The notes: generated by a model from the letters alone, not told the origin. 64,000 nucleotides of DNA from Streptomyces caeruleatus (GCF_001514235.1 NZ_KQ948936.1:124001-188000); one strand, 5' to 3'. Positions 50,578 to 60,663 are shown, counted from the stretch's first letter. Numbers and translations are program-made.

Positions 50578-51556
50578 GCCAACTCCTTACTCTGTGCCGC
50601 TGCCTGCCCCATGCGCGGCGCAGGCCCACCACTCCCATAACGAGCGGGAGTTCCGCAGGGGTCGGGAGTTGGATCGTTCCGTTCGAATCGTCGGAGGCAA
50701 CCCTATGCGACAGCGGGTCGGAGGCGGTCGACCCGGTCGCCGAGTCGGACACGGAAGCGTAGGTATTCGGCTCGTCCAGGGTGCTCCAGTGGCCGAAGGG
50801 CCAGGCGATCCACATGGCGCGGCCGACCACCTCGTCCTCGGAGACCGTGCCGCCGTAGTCCTGGTCCTGATGTGCCCGGGAGTCCGCGGAGTTGGCCCGG
50901 TGGTCGCCCATCACCCAGAGTCGGCCCTGCGGGACCGTGATGTCGAACTGCGCGTTGGAGGGCGCGTTGCCGGGGTACAGATAGTCCTCGTTCAGGGGTA
51001 CGCCGTTGACGGTGACCCGGCCCTGTGAGTCACAGCACTTGACGCGGTCTCCGCCGACGCCGACGACGCGCTTGATGAGGTCCTTCTCGTCGTCGGACGG
51101 CAGCAGGCCGATGAAGGTGAGTGCCTCCTTGACCTGCTTGACGACGACGGGGTCCTCCTTCTTCACCGTCGTCTGCTCGTCCTGGAGCCAGCCGCCGGGG
51201 TCCTTGAAGACAACGACGTCCCCGCGCTGCGGCTTGGAGCCGAACCAGGGGGTGAGCTTGTCGACCAGGACGCGGTCGCCGATCTGGATCGTCTGCTCCA
51301 TGGAGCCGGACGGGATCACGAAGGCCTGCACGAGGAAGGTCTTCAGGACGAGCGCTATGAGGACGGCGACGCCGACGAGGAGGGGTATCTCCTTCATCGC
51401 GGAGCGCCTGCGGCGCCGCTTGACCTTGCGCTGGAGCTTGCGCCGCTCCGCGCGTGTACGACCGCCCGCGGGGCTGGCGGCACGCCGGGAACCGGTGGGC
51501 AGCAGATTGTCGGCGGCACTGCTGGGTACGCCACGCGGCTTGCCACGATTACCCAT
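50465..51556 (-). CDS. sipX: Type I signal peptidase (SipX position)
   Basis: Protein of 363 aa. Basic N-terminus (RRKLQRKVKRRRRRSAMKEI), membrane helix, Ser motif VIPSGSMEQTI, Lys motif DLIKRVVGVGGD, box D/E WVMGDHRANSADSR. The last 50 residues are Arg/Gly-rich and lie over the start of sipY, an unusual extension that may have grown by loss of an earlier stop. ATG 51556 gives MGNRGKPRG and overlaps sipW slightly. Confidence 0.9.
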   Translation of the reverse strand: MGNRGKPRGVPSSAADNLLPTGSRRAASPAGGRTRAERRKLQRKVKRRRRRSAMKEIPLLVGVAVLIALVLKTFLVQAFVIPSGSMEQTIQIGDRVLVDKLTPWFGSKPQRGDVVVFKDPGGWLQDEQTTVKKEDPVVVKQVKEALTFIGLLPSDDEKDLIKRVVGVGGDRVKCCDSQGRVTVNGVPLNEDYLYPGNAPSNAQFDITVPQGRLWVMGDHRANSADSRAHQDQDYGGTVSEDEVVGRAMWIAWPFGHWSTLDEPNTYASVSDSATGSTASDPLSHRVASDDSNGTIQLPTPAELPLVMGVVGLRRAWGRQRHRVRSWRGGCGGWRTVRARRRGAPRTSRGRRRPGRGRRRDLRE

Positions 51557-52271
51557 GCATGCCCTCCGCTGCGGCTGCGGGCACGCGCGCGTAGGCGTCC
51601 GGACGGTGCAGTCGGGTCCAGTGGGCGGCCGGCCACACGATCCAGTCGGCGCGGCCGATGACGTCGTCGACCGGGACCATCCCGCCGCCGGGCGAGCCCA
51701 GATGGTCACGGGAGTCGCTGGACGTGCTGCGGTGGTCGCCGAGGACGAACAGCCTGCCGTCGGGCACGAGGAGGTCGAAACGCACCGTGGAGGGGGTGTC
51801 TCCGGGGAACAGGAACGTCGACTCGTCGACCGACCGGCCGTTCACCTGGATCCTCCCCTCCTTGTCACAGCAGACCACGTGGTCTCCCCCCACACCCACA
51901 ACGCGTTTGATGTAGTCGGCATCCCCGAAATACCCAGTTCCATCGAACACGACAACATCACCGCGCCGCGGTTCGGCACCGAAACGGTACGCCAACTTAT
52001 TTACGAGAACGCGGTCGCCGATCCTCAATCCGGACTCCATGGATCCGCTGGGAATCTCGAACGGCCGTAGCACGAACGTGTTGAGCAGCAGCAGAAGGAC
52101 CAGGAAGACGAGCAGGGTCAGGCTGATCCGCCCGCCCGGGAGCCACTCGGTGAACCGCGACACCAACGCGAAACGCGACCGTCCCTCCTGCCCCTCGGTG
52201 TCCGAGATCTCCTCGGAGTCGGAAGGGCGGGAGGAGCGGTCGCGCTCCGTCTGCTGTGCTTCGGTGTCCAT
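51549..52271 (-). CDS. sipW: Type I signal peptidase (SipW position)
   Basis: Protein of 240 aa, first of the four tandem signal peptidases after rplS. Single membrane helix (LTLLVFLVLLLLLNTFVL), Ser motif EIPSGSMESGL, Lys motif DYIKRVVGVGGD, box D/E FVLGDHRSTSSDSR. Overlaps sipX by eight bases. Likely the promoter-proximal gene of the sipWXY operon. Confidence 0.9.
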   Translation of the reverse strand: MDTEAQQTERDRSSRPSDSEEISDTEGQEGRSRFALVSRFTEWLPGGRISLTLLVFLVLLLLLNTFVLRPFEIPSGSMESGLRIGDRVLVNKLAYRFGAEPRRGDVVVFDGTGYFGDADYIKRVVGVGGDHVVCCDKEGRIQVNGRSVDESTFLFPGDTPSTVRFDLLVPDGRLFVLGDHRSTSSDSRDHLGSPGGGMVPVDDVIGRADWIVWPAAHWTRLHRPDAYARVPAAAAEGMHG

Positions 52272-52331
52272 CGGAGCCAGATGTTATCCGGCCCCGCTTT
52301 GGACCCCGCGGGGGCGAGCCCCCGAAAGCGC

Positions 52332-52682
52332 TCAGTTGTCGCGCTTCTCCTTGATCTTCGCCGCCTTGCCGCGCAGGTCACGCAGGTAGTACAGCTTGGC
52401 GCGACGCACGTCACCGCGGGTGACGAGCTCGATCTTCTCGACGATCGGGGTGTGCACCGGGAAGGTGCGCTCGACGCCGACGGAGAACGAGACCTTGCGG
52501 ACCGTGAAGGTCTCGCGGACACCGGCGCCCTGGCGGCGGATCACAACGCCCTTGAACTGCTGCACACGGGAGCGGTTGCCCTCGATGACGCGGACGTGGA
52601 CGTTGACCGTGTCGCCCGGGCGGAAGGCCGGGACGTCGCTGCGCAGCGACGCGGCGTCGACGGTGTCGAGCAGGTGAGACAT
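52332..52682 (-). CDS. rplS: 50S ribosomal protein L19
   Basis: Ribosomal protein of 116 aa, beginning [20 protein letters not shown] and ending [11 protein letters not shown], the standard actinobacterial L19. ATG 52682 is chosen; a nine-residue extension upstream is not part of the family. Last of the rpsP-KH-rimM-trmD-rplS order conserved in bacteria. Confidence 0.98.
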   Translation of the reverse strand: MSHLLDTVDAASLRSDVPAFRPGDTVNVHVRVIEGNRSRVQQFKGVVIRRQGAGVRETFTVRKVSFSVGVERTFPVHTPIVEKIELVTRGDVRRAKLYYLRDLRGKAAKIKEKRDN

Positions 52683-52815
52683 TTCGTCTGCTTTCTTCGC
52701 CCATGCCACAGGTCATAGGCGGTAGCTAGGTGTTTCGAAGGATGCTGTCCGTGCCGGGGCGGGCGTCGTGTCCCCCTGTGGCAGGGGCGCACGCCGGACG
52801 ACGCACAACAGCGAC

Positions 52816-53649
52816 CTATTCTTCCACGCCCTCGGTCCTGCGCCAAAATCGACCGAAGCGCTCCCCCTCCGGGTCGGGCATCCAGCCCAGGATGGAGAGC
52901 ATCTCGCGGTCCTTCTTGTCGAAGGCCTTGGGGTCGCAGCGCTCGATCAGGTCGGGCCGGTTGGCCGTCGTACGCCGCAGGGCCTCGTCCCGGCGCCAGC
53001 GGGCGATCTTGCCGTGGTGGCCGCTGAGCAGCACGTCGGGGATGTCCCGGCCGCGCCACTCGGGCGGCTTGGTGTAGACGGGGCCTTCAAGAAGGTTGGC
53101 CATCGCGCCGGGCGCGAAGGAGTCGTCCCGGTGGGACTCGGCGTTCCCGAGGACGCCGGGCAACAGGCGGGCCACCGCCTCCGTGATGACCAGGACGGCC
53201 GCCTCGCCGCCGGCGAGGACGTAGTCGCCGATGGACACCTCGTGGACCGGCATCCGGGTCGCGTACTCGTCGATGACCCGGCGGTCGATGCCCTCGTAGC
53301 GGGCCGGCGTGAAGATCAGCCAGGGTTGCTCGGAAAGCTCGACGGCGAGTTCCTGGGTGAAGGGGCGCCCGCTGGGCGTGGGCACGATCAGGGCGGGCCC
53401 GCCGGAGCCCGTCTCGTAGCCGTCCGCCAGCACGGAGTCCAGCGCGTCGCCCCAGGGGTCGGTCTTCATGACCATGCCGGGTCCGCCGCCGTACGGCGTG
53501 TCGTCGACCGTGTTGTGGCGGTCGTACGTCCAGCCGCGGAGGTCGTGCACATGGACGTTCAGCTGTCCACGCGCGCGTGCCTTGCCGACGAGGGAGACGT
53601 TCAGGGGCTCCAGGTACTCGGGGAAGATCGTGACGACGTCGAGCCGCAT
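52816..53649 (-). CDS. trmD: tRNA (guanine-N1)-methyltransferase TrmD
   Basis: Protein of 277 aa that makes m1G37 in tRNA and prevents frameshifting. SPOUT knot motifs: [44 protein letters not shown] and SIGDYVLAGGEAAVLVI. Overlaps the rimM stop (TGATG). Confidence 0.98.
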   Translation of the reverse strand: MRLDVVTIFPEYLEPLNVSLVGKARARGQLNVHVHDLRGWTYDRHNTVDDTPYGGGPGMVMKTDPWGDALDSVLADGYETGSGGPALIVPTPSGRPFTQELAVELSEQPWLIFTPARYEGIDRRVIDEYATRMPVHEVSIGDYVLAGGEAAVLVITEAVARLLPGVLGNAESHRDDSFAPGAMANLLEGPVYTKPPEWRGRDIPDVLLSGHHGKIARWRRDEALRRTTANRPDLIERCDPKAFDKKDREMLSILGWMPDPEGERFGRFWRRTEGVEE

Positions 53650-54200
53650 CAGCCCTCGGCCTCCGCGTCGCGCGACGAGGCCACATCGGCCTGGTCGTCG
53701 ATCAGGCCGGGCGGCGGCGTGATGACGGCCCGCTGCTCCTCCAGGTCGATCTCGGTGACGATCTCCGAGACGAAGGGGATCATCACCTCGCTCCCGTCGG
53801 GCCGCTCGACGATGAAGAGGTCCTGGGAGGGCAGGTGCGAGATCTCGGTGATACGACCGACCTCGACCCCGTCCGCGGTCACCACGTCCAGGTCCATGAG
53901 CTGGTGGTCGTAGTACTCGTCCTCTTCCTCGGGCAGCTCGTCCGGGTCGATCTCGGCGATGAGGAGGGTGTTGCGCAGCGCCTCGGCGCCGGTGCGGTCC
54001 TTGACCCCCTCGAAGCGCAGGAGGAGCCGGCCGCTGTGGACCCGGCCGGTCTCGATGGTGAGCGGCCCGGTGGCGGCCGGGTCGGTGGCCAGGACGGCGC
54101 CGGGGGCGAGCCGCAGTTCCGGCTCGTCGGTACGGACCTCGACGGTGACCTCGCCCTTGATGCCGTGGGCGCGGCCGATCCGTGCGACTACCAGCTGCAC
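53649..54200 (-). CDS. rimM: Ribosome maturation factor RimM
   Basis: Protein of 183 aa assisting 30S head assembly around S19. N-terminal RimM domain ([20 protein letters not shown]) and C-terminal PRC barrel ([20 protein letters not shown]). Length and context normal. Confidence 0.97.
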   Translation of the reverse strand: MQLVVARIGRAHGIKGEVTVEVRTDEPELRLAPGAVLATDPAATGPLTIETGRVHSGRLLLRFEGVKDRTGAEALRNTLLIAEIDPDELPEEEDEYYDHQLMDLDVVTADGVEVGRITEISHLPSQDLFIVERPDGSEVMIPFVSEIVTEIDLEEQRAVITPPPGLIDDQADVASSRDAEAEG

Positions 54201-54283
54201 GAGTTCAGATCTCCTGTCGTACGACTACGGGCCGGGGACGGCCCAGTGGCCTTCCCCGGCCCGAGCCGGTGCTGCGTTCGGCG

Positions 54284-54523
54284 TCAGCGGACGTGGTCCA
54301 CGTCGACGAGGTCGACGCGGACACCGCGGCCGCCGATGGCGCCCACGACGGTGCGCAGAGCGCGTGCGGTGCGGCCGTTACGGCCGATCACCTTGCCGAG
54401 GTCGTCGGGGTGGACCCGGACCTCCAGCACGCGTCCGCGGCGCAGGTTGCGCGAGGCGACCTGCACATCGTCCGGGTTGTCGACGATGCCCTTCACGAGG
54501 TGCTCGAGAGCCTCCTCGAGCAT
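54284..54523 (-). CDS. khpA: KH-domain RNA-binding protein (KhpA-like)
   Basis: Protein of 79 aa: LEEALEHLVKGIVDNPDDVQ, a KH core with GKVIGRNGRTARALRTVVGA. Small RNA-binding protein found between rpsP and rimM in actinobacteria and Gram-positives. Two bases from rpsP. Confidence 0.95.
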   Translation of the reverse strand: MLEEALEHLVKGIVDNPDDVQVASRNLRRGRVLEVRVHPDDLGKVIGRNGRTARALRTVVGAIGGRGVRVDLVDVDHVR

Positions 54524-54525
54524 GC

Positions 54526-54945
54526 TCAGGCCTCGGTCGACTCGGACTCGGCCGCGGCCTCGTCCTTCTTGTCAGCCTTCTTCTTCTGGGTGATCGCCTC
54601 ACCCTTGCCCTCGTCGTCGCCACCGAGGGCCTCGAACGAGGGGCGAGCCTTCTTCGGCTCGGCGACGAGCAGCGGCGCCGGGGCGGGCTCGCCCTTGAAC
54701 TTCTGCCAGTCGCCGGTCTTCTTGAGGATCGCCATGACGGGCTCGGTCGGCTGCGCGCCGACACCCAGCCAGTAGGCGACACGGTCCGCGTCGACCTCGA
54801 TGACCGACGGGTTGTACGTCGGGTGGTACTTGCCGATCTCCTCGATCGCACGACCGTCACGACGGGTACGGGAGTCGGCGACGACGATGCGGTAGTGAGG
54901 CGAACGGATCTTGCCCAGACGCTTCAGCTTGATCTTGACTGCCAC
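54526..54945 (-). CDS. rpsP: 30S ribosomal protein S16
   Basis: Protein of 139 aa: [20 protein letters not shown] and [13 protein letters not shown]-type core, with a Lys/Glu/Ala-rich C-terminal extension usual in actinobacteria. First gene of the unit; AGGAGA precedes the start. Confidence 0.97.
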   Translation of the reverse strand: MAVKIKLKRLGKIRSPHYRIVVADSRTRRDGRAIEEIGKYHPTYNPSVIEVDADRVAYWLGVGAQPTEPVMAILKKTGDWQKFKGEPAPAPLLVAEPKKARPSFEALGGDDEGKGEAITQKKKADKKDEAAAESESTEA

Positions 54946-55276
54946 GGGAGTGGGTTCTCCTGGATTTGACGTGGTTGGGCACGGCGAGAATGCCGCGTGG
55001 GGTTGCGGTACCCGAGTGCCCGATGGACGCGTCAGCCGGAGGAGAGAGGGGTCCTGTGCGACTGTCGAGTACAGCTAGCCATTGTGCCACACACTGCGGG
55101 TCACCTCCGGCGGAGGGGGCGGCGAGGCTGTGCGGGCACGCTTGACAGGCACCCGGCGCCCCGGGTGCCGCGAAGGTCGGCCGCGGTACCGGCCACAGCG
55201 GCACCCGACGCACACGTGCGTATCGACGCCGTACGTCCCGACCGGCAGCCACGAGATGCCGGTGCGCGACGAGGCG
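54946..55276. promoter_or_regulatory. rpsP upstream / SprT-like downstream region
   Basis: This 331-bp gap holds no supported gene. It should contain the promoter of the ribosomal protein unit and the 3' end of the SprT-like gene. I see no clear promoter boxes and no strong terminator hairpin. Confidence 0.4.
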
Positions 55277-55873
55277 CTACGCCGCTCCGACCACCTCGGG
55301 AATCCGGAACGGCTTCCCGCAGCCGCCGCACACGATCGGCGCCTGCGCCAGCACCGACGGAACGACCCGGACGTTACGGCCGCAGTCGCAGACCGCCTTG
55401 ACGCGGACGCCGCCGCCGGAGGAGCCGTGGCGGGCGGCCGGGCCCCGGAAGGTCCTGCTGGTGTCGGCGGAGGTCGCCGCGGTGTGGGCCTTCAGGGCGC
55501 GCTGGAGGCGTTCGATGGTCGGGCGGTAGCGGCGCTTGGCCTCGGGGTTGAGCGTGACCAGGGAGAAACCGCTGCTCGGGTGCGGTTCCTCGGGGTGGTC
55601 CAGGCCCAGCTCCTCGGCGATGGCGAGGAATCTGCGGTTGTGGTAGCGGCCGGCCCGGGAGGTGTCGCGGACGCCGCGCGCGGCGGCGATGCCATGGACT
55701 GCCTCATGAAGCAGTCGCTCGAAGGAGAGCTCGTGACCGCAGGCGGACGACGACTCCCCGATCAGTGACTCTGGCGCGGCGAGATCCGGCAGCTCGGGGT
55801 GGTACCGCTGAATGTCGGCCCACGCCTGCGCCAGCTCTGCGGCGAGAACAGGTGGTGTCTGTGTCGTGCTCAC
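55277..55873 (-). CDS. SprT-like putative zinc metallopeptidase
   Basis: Protein of 198 aa, GTG 55873 (VSTTQTPPVLAAEL). The active-site motif HEAVHG lies at about residues 66-71 in FERLLHEAVHGIAAARG; the C-terminus has CDCGRNVRVV and CGGCGKPFR, a four-Cys zinc ribbon. This plan matches SprT/Spartan-like proteins in actinobacteria. A 21-residue longer start is possible but less likely. Confidence 0.8.
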   Translation of the reverse strand: MSTTQTPPVLAAELAQAWADIQRYHPELPDLAAPESLIGESSSACGHELSFERLLHEAVHGIAAARGVRDTSRAGRYHNRRFLAIAEELGLDHPEEPHPSSGFSLVTLNPEAKRRYRPTIERLQRALKAHTAATSADTSRTFRGPAARHGSSGGGVRVKAVCDCGRNVRVVPSVLAQAPIVCGGCGKPFRIPEVVGAA

Positions 55874-56134
55874 GTAATGACAACGAGCCGGAGTGCCGCT
55901 GTGTTCCGATTCCGGGCCATCCCAAATAATTTGCACGTACCCGTCAGTTGCGAATGATGCGCCACGACGAGGGCGGGTGCGCCGATCTGCGGAGAAGCCT
56001 CACAGCTCATACCAAGGTGGTGCGTAGTCTGACGTACGCCCCGGCGCGTACGCCCTGTCCACGCGCCGGTGTGGTTGTGGTTCGCGCATGCACAAGAGGC
56101 GATTCGGCCGCTCTCGCTCCCCACCGGCGTCAGC

Positions 56135-57550
56135 TCAGTAAGCGCGCGCCACGACCGCGACGTTACCGGGCGCGTCGTCGGCGTCCGGCACCGCCCCGTC
56201 CTCGGTGACCAGACACCGTACGGTCACCGCGTGCTCGGCCAGCCTGGCCTCGCCTTCTTCGCCGAGCGTCGCCCACGGGACGCGCGCCCAGCCGCCGGCG
56301 ACGGCCGCCTCGACGGCCTCGTCGACCGTCGTCACGTCGGTGGTGCGGGATTCTCGGCGCTCGCGGGCCTGGGTCAGCAGCAGCGCCTGGTCCTCTTCGA
56401 GGACCGTGGGGAGCAGTCGTACCAAAGACTCGATGGCCACCGGCTCCTTGCCGCCCGGGATGCGGCGGGCCAGCATCGCGGTGCCGTTCTCCAGGTCACG
56501 GGGGCCGACCTCGATGCGGACGGGCACGCCCTTGAGCTCCCAGTCGACCGCGCGGCGGCCGAAGGGGGTGTCGGTGCGGTCGTCGACATGGACGCGGACG
56601 CCTGCCGCCGTCAGCTGATCGCCGATCTCGCGGACCTTGGCCAGAACCGCTTCGTCGCCCTTGATGGCGAGGACGACGGCCTGGATCCCCGCGAGGCGCG
56701 GCGGGACCCTGAGGCCGTTGTCGTCGCCGTGCATCATCACGAGGGCGCCGATCATGCGGGTGGTCGAACCCCAGGAGGTCTGCCAGACCAGTTCCTGGGT
56801 GCCGTCCTTCGACAGGTACGAGGTGTTGAAGGCCCTGGCGAAGTTCTGGCCCAGCTCATGGCTGGTCGCCATCTGGAGGGCCTTGCCGTCGCCCATCATG
56901 CCTTCGAGCGTCAGGGTGTTGACGGCGCCGGCGAAGCGCTCCTTGACGGTCTTGCGGCCGGCGACGACGTCCATGGCGAGGACGTTCACCATGAAGTCCT
57001 CGTAGACCTCGCGGTGGATGTGCGCGGCGAAGTCCCGGGCGTCCTCGTAGGTGGCGTGCGCGGTGTGGCCCTCCTGCCAGAGGAACTCGGTCGTACGCAG
57101 GAAGAGGCGGGGCCTGAGTTCCCAACGGACCACGTTCGCCCACTGGTTGATCAGCAGGGGCAGGTCGCGGTAGCTCTGCACCCACTTCGAGAAGTAGTCG
57201 TTGATGATCATCTCGGAGGTGGGGCGGACGACCGCCGGCTCCTCCAGCTCCTTGCCACCGCCGTGCGTGACGACCGCGAGTTCCGGCGCGAAGCCCTCGA
57301 CGTGGTCGGCCTCACGGGTGAGGTACGACTGCGGGATCAGGAGCGGGAAGTACGCGTTCTGCGTGCCCGTCTCCTTGATCCGGGCGTCCATCTCGGCCTG
57401 CATCCGCTCCCACAGCCCGTACCCGTACGGTCGGATGACCATGGTGCCGCGCACCGGACCGTTGTCGGCCAGCTCCGCCTTGGCGATCAGATCCTGGTAC
57501 CAGCGTGGGAAGTCCTCCGCCTGCGGCGTCAGAACGGGTGCCTTTGCCAT
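56135..57550 (-). CDS. proS: Prolyl-tRNA synthetase, short (archaeal/eukaryotic-like) type
   Basis: Class II synthetase of 471 aa. MAKAPVLTPQAEDFPRWYQD, the motif 2 region RWELRPRLFLRTTEFLWQEG, THAT-like GHTAHATYEDA, motif 3 in GTAMLARRIPGG-type context, and the C-terminal domain ending VAVVARAY. The long bacterial editing insertion is absent. Streptomyces commonly has a second, longer bacterial-type enzyme elsewhere, which would make this a possible duplicate. ATG 57550 chosen; upstream extension lacks family similarity. Confidence 0.93.
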   Translation of the reverse strand: MAKAPVLTPQAEDFPRWYQDLIAKAELADNGPVRGTMVIRPYGYGLWERMQAEMDARIKETGTQNAYFPLLIPQSYLTREADHVEGFAPELAVVTHGGGKELEEPAVVRPTSEMIINDYFSKWVQSYRDLPLLINQWANVVRWELRPRLFLRTTEFLWQEGHTAHATYEDARDFAAHIHREVYEDFMVNVLAMDVVAGRKTVKERFAGAVNTLTLEGMMGDGKALQMATSHELGQNFARAFNTSYLSKDGTQELVWQTSWGSTTRMIGALVMMHGDDNGLRVPPRLAGIQAVVLAIKGDEAVLAKVREIGDQLTAAGVRVHVDDRTDTPFGRRAVDWELKGVPVRIEVGPRDLENGTAMLARRIPGGKEPVAIESLVRLLPTVLEEDQALLLTQARERRESRTTDVTTVDEAVEAAVAGGWARVPWATLGEEGEARLAEHAVTVRCLVTEDGAVPDADDAPGNVAVVARAY

Positions 57551-57747
57551 GGCGCGATGGTACGGGCCCACGTTGCCGGAATGTGAATTTTGGCCACGTA
57601 CACAGGGAAGCCTCAAGCAGGGCTCCGCGACCCCTGGACGCGACGTCGGGTGCGGAGTTTCCTGGCATACGTGGGGATGTGAGCGCATGTCACGGGGGCC
57701 ACGGAATCGGAGCCAGAGGCAACTCTCTGCGGATTGGGGCGCTTTAG

Positions 57748-58605
57748 ATGACACCTACGCTCGTGCGGCAGCACCTGCCTCACGCGGGAGCTGCGGCCCG
57801 CGTGGACCTGTGTGCACGCGCGCGTGACTGGTCCGAGATCCAGGAGCGGATGCTGGTTCCGCTCTACGAGGCCGTCTACGAGCGAGTGGAGGCCGGCCCG
57901 GGCACCCGGCTGCTGGGGCTCGGCTGCGGCAGCGGGCTCGCCCTGCTGATGGCGGCGTCCAGAGGCGCGACCGTCACCGGCGTCGAGTCCTCCTCCCCCG
58001 AACGACTGGCCCTGGCCCGGCGGCGGCTGCTGCCCGAGGGGTGGGACACGCGCGCGCGTGCCGACACGCGGCTCGTCGACGGCTCGCCCGGCGACGCGGC
58101 CGATGCCGAAGCGCCCGCGTACACGCTGGTGACCGCGTTCGAGCCCATCGGGTGCCTCGCGGGTGACTCGGAGGGGCTCGGCGAGGCACTCGCGGCCGCG
58201 ACACCGCTCGCCGAGCGGGGGGCGCCCGTGGTGCTGGCCGGCTGGGGTCCACCGGAGCGCTGCGCCACCTCGTCCGTGCTGCGGGTCGCGACCAAGCTGG
58301 CCGATCCCCTGCGCAGTACGGGCAGTTGGCGGCCCGCCCTGCGCGACGATTTGGAGGAGGTCGCCCAGCGCGCGGGGCTCAGGCCGGACGGCTCGGGGCG
58401 GGTGGCCTGTCCGTTCGGGTACGCGGACGTGGACAGTGCCGTACGGGGGCTGCTGTCGACGGGGTTGTTCGACGCGGCGATCACGGCAACCGATCGGGCC
58501 CAGGTCGACAAGGAGGTGGCGGAGGCCCTGCATCCGCATCTGCGGCCGGACGGGACGGTGTGGATGCCGAACGTGTTCCGGTACCTGATCGCCCGGGTGC
58601 CCTGA
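57748..58605 (+). CDS. SAM-dependent methyltransferase
   Basis: Protein of 285 aa. Motif I LLGLGCGSGLALLMAASRG (about 54-72), then VTGVESSSPERLALA. The other motifs are weak but the Rossmann pattern holds. Substrate unknown. Transcribed rightward, divergent from proS and convergent with ftsH. Confidence 0.82.
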   Translation: MTPTLVRQHLPHAGAAARVDLCARARDWSEIQERMLVPLYEAVYERVEAGPGTRLLGLGCGSGLALLMAASRGATVTGVESSSPERLALARRRLLPEGWDTRARADTRLVDGSPGDAADAEAPAYTLVTAFEPIGCLAGDSEGLGEALAAATPLAERGAPVVLAGWGPPERCATSSVLRVATKLADPLRSTGSWRPALRDDLEEVAQRAGLRPDGSGRVACPFGYADVDSAVRGLLSTGLFDAAITATDRAQVDKEVAEALHPHLRPDGTVWMPNVFRYLIARVP

Positions 58606-58636
58606 GCCCGGGGAGGGCCAGGGCCTGCCGTTCGGG

Positions 58637-60592
58637 TCATGTCGGCGTCGCGGGGCCCTGGGCGTCGTCCTTCGTCAGCCTCGTGATCCCCGCGATCCGG
58701 TACGCGTCCGCCTCCTCCAGCGTCTCGTTCTCCAGCAGCGCCTCGGCCAGGGCGTTCAACTGCCCCCGGTGGTCCTGGAGTTTGCGGCAGGCCTCCTCGT
58801 AGCACTCGTCGACGATCCGGCGCATCTCGGCGTCGATCACGTCGAGGGTCTGCGGGGCGGCCGCGAGCCCGTACGCCTGCTGGGGGTCGCTCGGCAGGGC
58901 GGACAGCCGGCCGACCCGCTCGCTCATGCCCCAGCGGGCCACCATGGCGCGCGCGATGTTGCTGACCTGTTCGAGGTCGTTCTCGGCGCCCGTGGTGACG
59001 ACGCCGTAGACCACCTGTTCCGCGGCCATGCCGCCCAGGGCGCCGATGATGCGGCCGCGCAGATAGCCCTCGGAGTGCGCGTACCGCTCGACCTCGGGGG
59101 TCGACATCGTCACGCCGAGGGCGCGTCCGCGCGGCACGATGGTGATCTTTCGTACGGGGTCGGCGCCCGGCTGGAGCATGCCGAGGAGGGCGTGTCCGCT
59201 CTCGTGGTACGCGGTGCGCCGGCGGTCCTCCTCGGGCATGACCAGGGTGCGCTCGGCGCCGAGCTGCACCTTCTCCAGGGCTTCGGAGAGGTCCGCGCCG
59301 GTCACCTGGTCCTGTTTGCGCTTGACCGCGAGCAGGGCGGCCTCGTTGGCGAGATTGGCCAGATCCGCACCTGTCATGCCCGGGGTGGTGCGGGCCACCT
59401 GGGTGAGGTCCACGTCCTCGGCGAGCGGGATCGCGCGGGTGTGGATGCGCAGGATGGCCTCGCGGCCGCCGCGGTCCGGCGGGGAGACGTTGACGACCCG
59501 GTCGAAGCGGCCGGGGCGGGTCAGGGCCGGGTCCAGGATGTCGGCACGGTTGGTGGCGGCGATGACGATCACGCCCTCGGAGCCGGAGAAGCCGTCCATC
59601 TCGGTGAGGATCTGGTTGAGCGTCTGCTCGCGCTCGTCGTGGCCGCTCACCGAGGCGCCGCCGCCGCGCGCCCGTCCAATGGTGTCGATCTCGTCGATGA
59701 AGATGATCGAAGGTGCCACTTTGCGTGCCTCGGCGAACAGTTCGCGGACCCGGGAAGCGCCGACGCCGACGATCATCTCGATGAACTCGGAGGCGGAGGC
59801 GGAGAAGAACGGCACGTCCGCCTCGCCCGCGACCGCGCGCGCCAGCAGGGTCTTGCCGGTGCCGGGCGAACCGGCGAGCAGCACGCCGCGCGGCATCTTG
59901 GCGCCCATCCTGCGGTAGGCGTCAGGGTTCTCCAGGAAGTCGACGACGTCGTCCAGCTCGCCCTTGACCTCGTCGATGCCGGCCACGTCGGCGAAGGTGG
60001 TGCGCTCCTTGCCGGGCTGGAGCTCCACCGGCTTGGGCGGTGCCTTGCGGCCGAGCATGCCGCCCGCGCCGCCGAGCCCGGAACTCATCCGCCGGGCCAC
60101 GAAGATCCAGACGGCGAGCAGGAGGACGATCGGGATCAGGGAGAACAGCAGGTTGGAGACGACGCCGCGTTCCTTCACGACCGGTTGTGCCGTCACCGTC
60201 ACGTCGTGGCTCTCCAGTTGCCGCCAGAGGTCGTCGTCCGCGAAGGCCGGCCGCTGGGTCTTGAACCGGGTGTAGTCGCCGTCGCCGTCGGGGTTGTCCC
60301 GGGCCTTCTTGAGCTCGCCCTGGATCGCGTCGCCCTTGGAGTAGATCGTGTCGACATTGTCGGCGTCGACCTGTCTGCTGAACTCCGTGTAGGAGATCGT
60401 CGGCTCGTTGCCCTGGTCGAGGTACGTCAGCCCGACATAGGCGAGCAGGAACACGACCACCGCGGTGAGGAGCAGGCTCCACCAGCGACCGCGCATCCGT
60501 CGGCCACGGGGCCGCCCGGGCGGCTCGTCCGGTGTGCCCTCGGTGCGCCACGGCTGGTCAGGGGCCTTGCGTGGTGGCGCGGCATTGCTCAT
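58637..60592 (-). CDS. ftsH: FtsH-family ATP-dependent zinc metalloprotease
   Basis: Membrane protease of 651 aa. N-terminal membrane helix (SLLLTAVVVFLLAYVGLTYL), a periplasm-side domain, second helix (LFSLIPIVLLLAVWIFVARR), AAA+ domain with Walker A LAGSPGTGKTLLA, second region of homology ATNRADILDPALTRPGRFDR, and peptidase motif YHESGHALLG. Degrades membrane and regulatory proteins. Streptomyces has more than one FtsH; this is the copy beside ffh. Confidence 0.95.
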   Translation of the reverse strand: MSNAAPPRKAPDQPWRTEGTPDEPPGRPRGRRMRGRWWSLLLTAVVVFLLAYVGLTYLDQGNEPTISYTEFSRQVDADNVDTIYSKGDAIQGELKKARDNPDGDGDYTRFKTQRPAFADDDLWRQLESHDVTVTAQPVVKERGVVSNLLFSLIPIVLLLAVWIFVARRMSSGLGGAGGMLGRKAPPKPVELQPGKERTTFADVAGIDEVKGELDDVVDFLENPDAYRRMGAKMPRGVLLAGSPGTGKTLLARAVAGEADVPFFSASASEFIEMIVGVGASRVRELFAEARKVAPSIIFIDEIDTIGRARGGGASVSGHDEREQTLNQILTEMDGFSGSEGVIVIAATNRADILDPALTRPGRFDRVVNVSPPDRGGREAILRIHTRAIPLAEDVDLTQVARTTPGMTGADLANLANEAALLAVKRKQDQVTGADLSEALEKVQLGAERTLVMPEEDRRRTAYHESGHALLGMLQPGADPVRKITIVPRGRALGVTMSTPEVERYAHSEGYLRGRIIGALGGMAAEQVVYGVVTTGAENDLEQVSNIARAMVARWGMSERVGRLSALPSDPQQAYGLAAAPQTLDVIDAEMRRIVDECYEEACRKLQDHRGQLNALAEALLENETLEEADAYRIAGITRLTKDDAQGPATPT

Positions 60593-60632
60593 ATCTGGAC
60601 GTTACGGCAGATGCCGGGCCCCGGCATGCGCT

Positions 60633-60663
60633 GAGGGCGCCCCTCCTGCGGAAGGGCGCCCTC
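60633..60663. terminator. Terminator between ffh and ftsH
   Basis: GAGGGCGCCC / GGGCGCCCTC, perfect 10-bp stem around an 11-base loop, downstream of the ffh stop. Confidence 0.7.
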
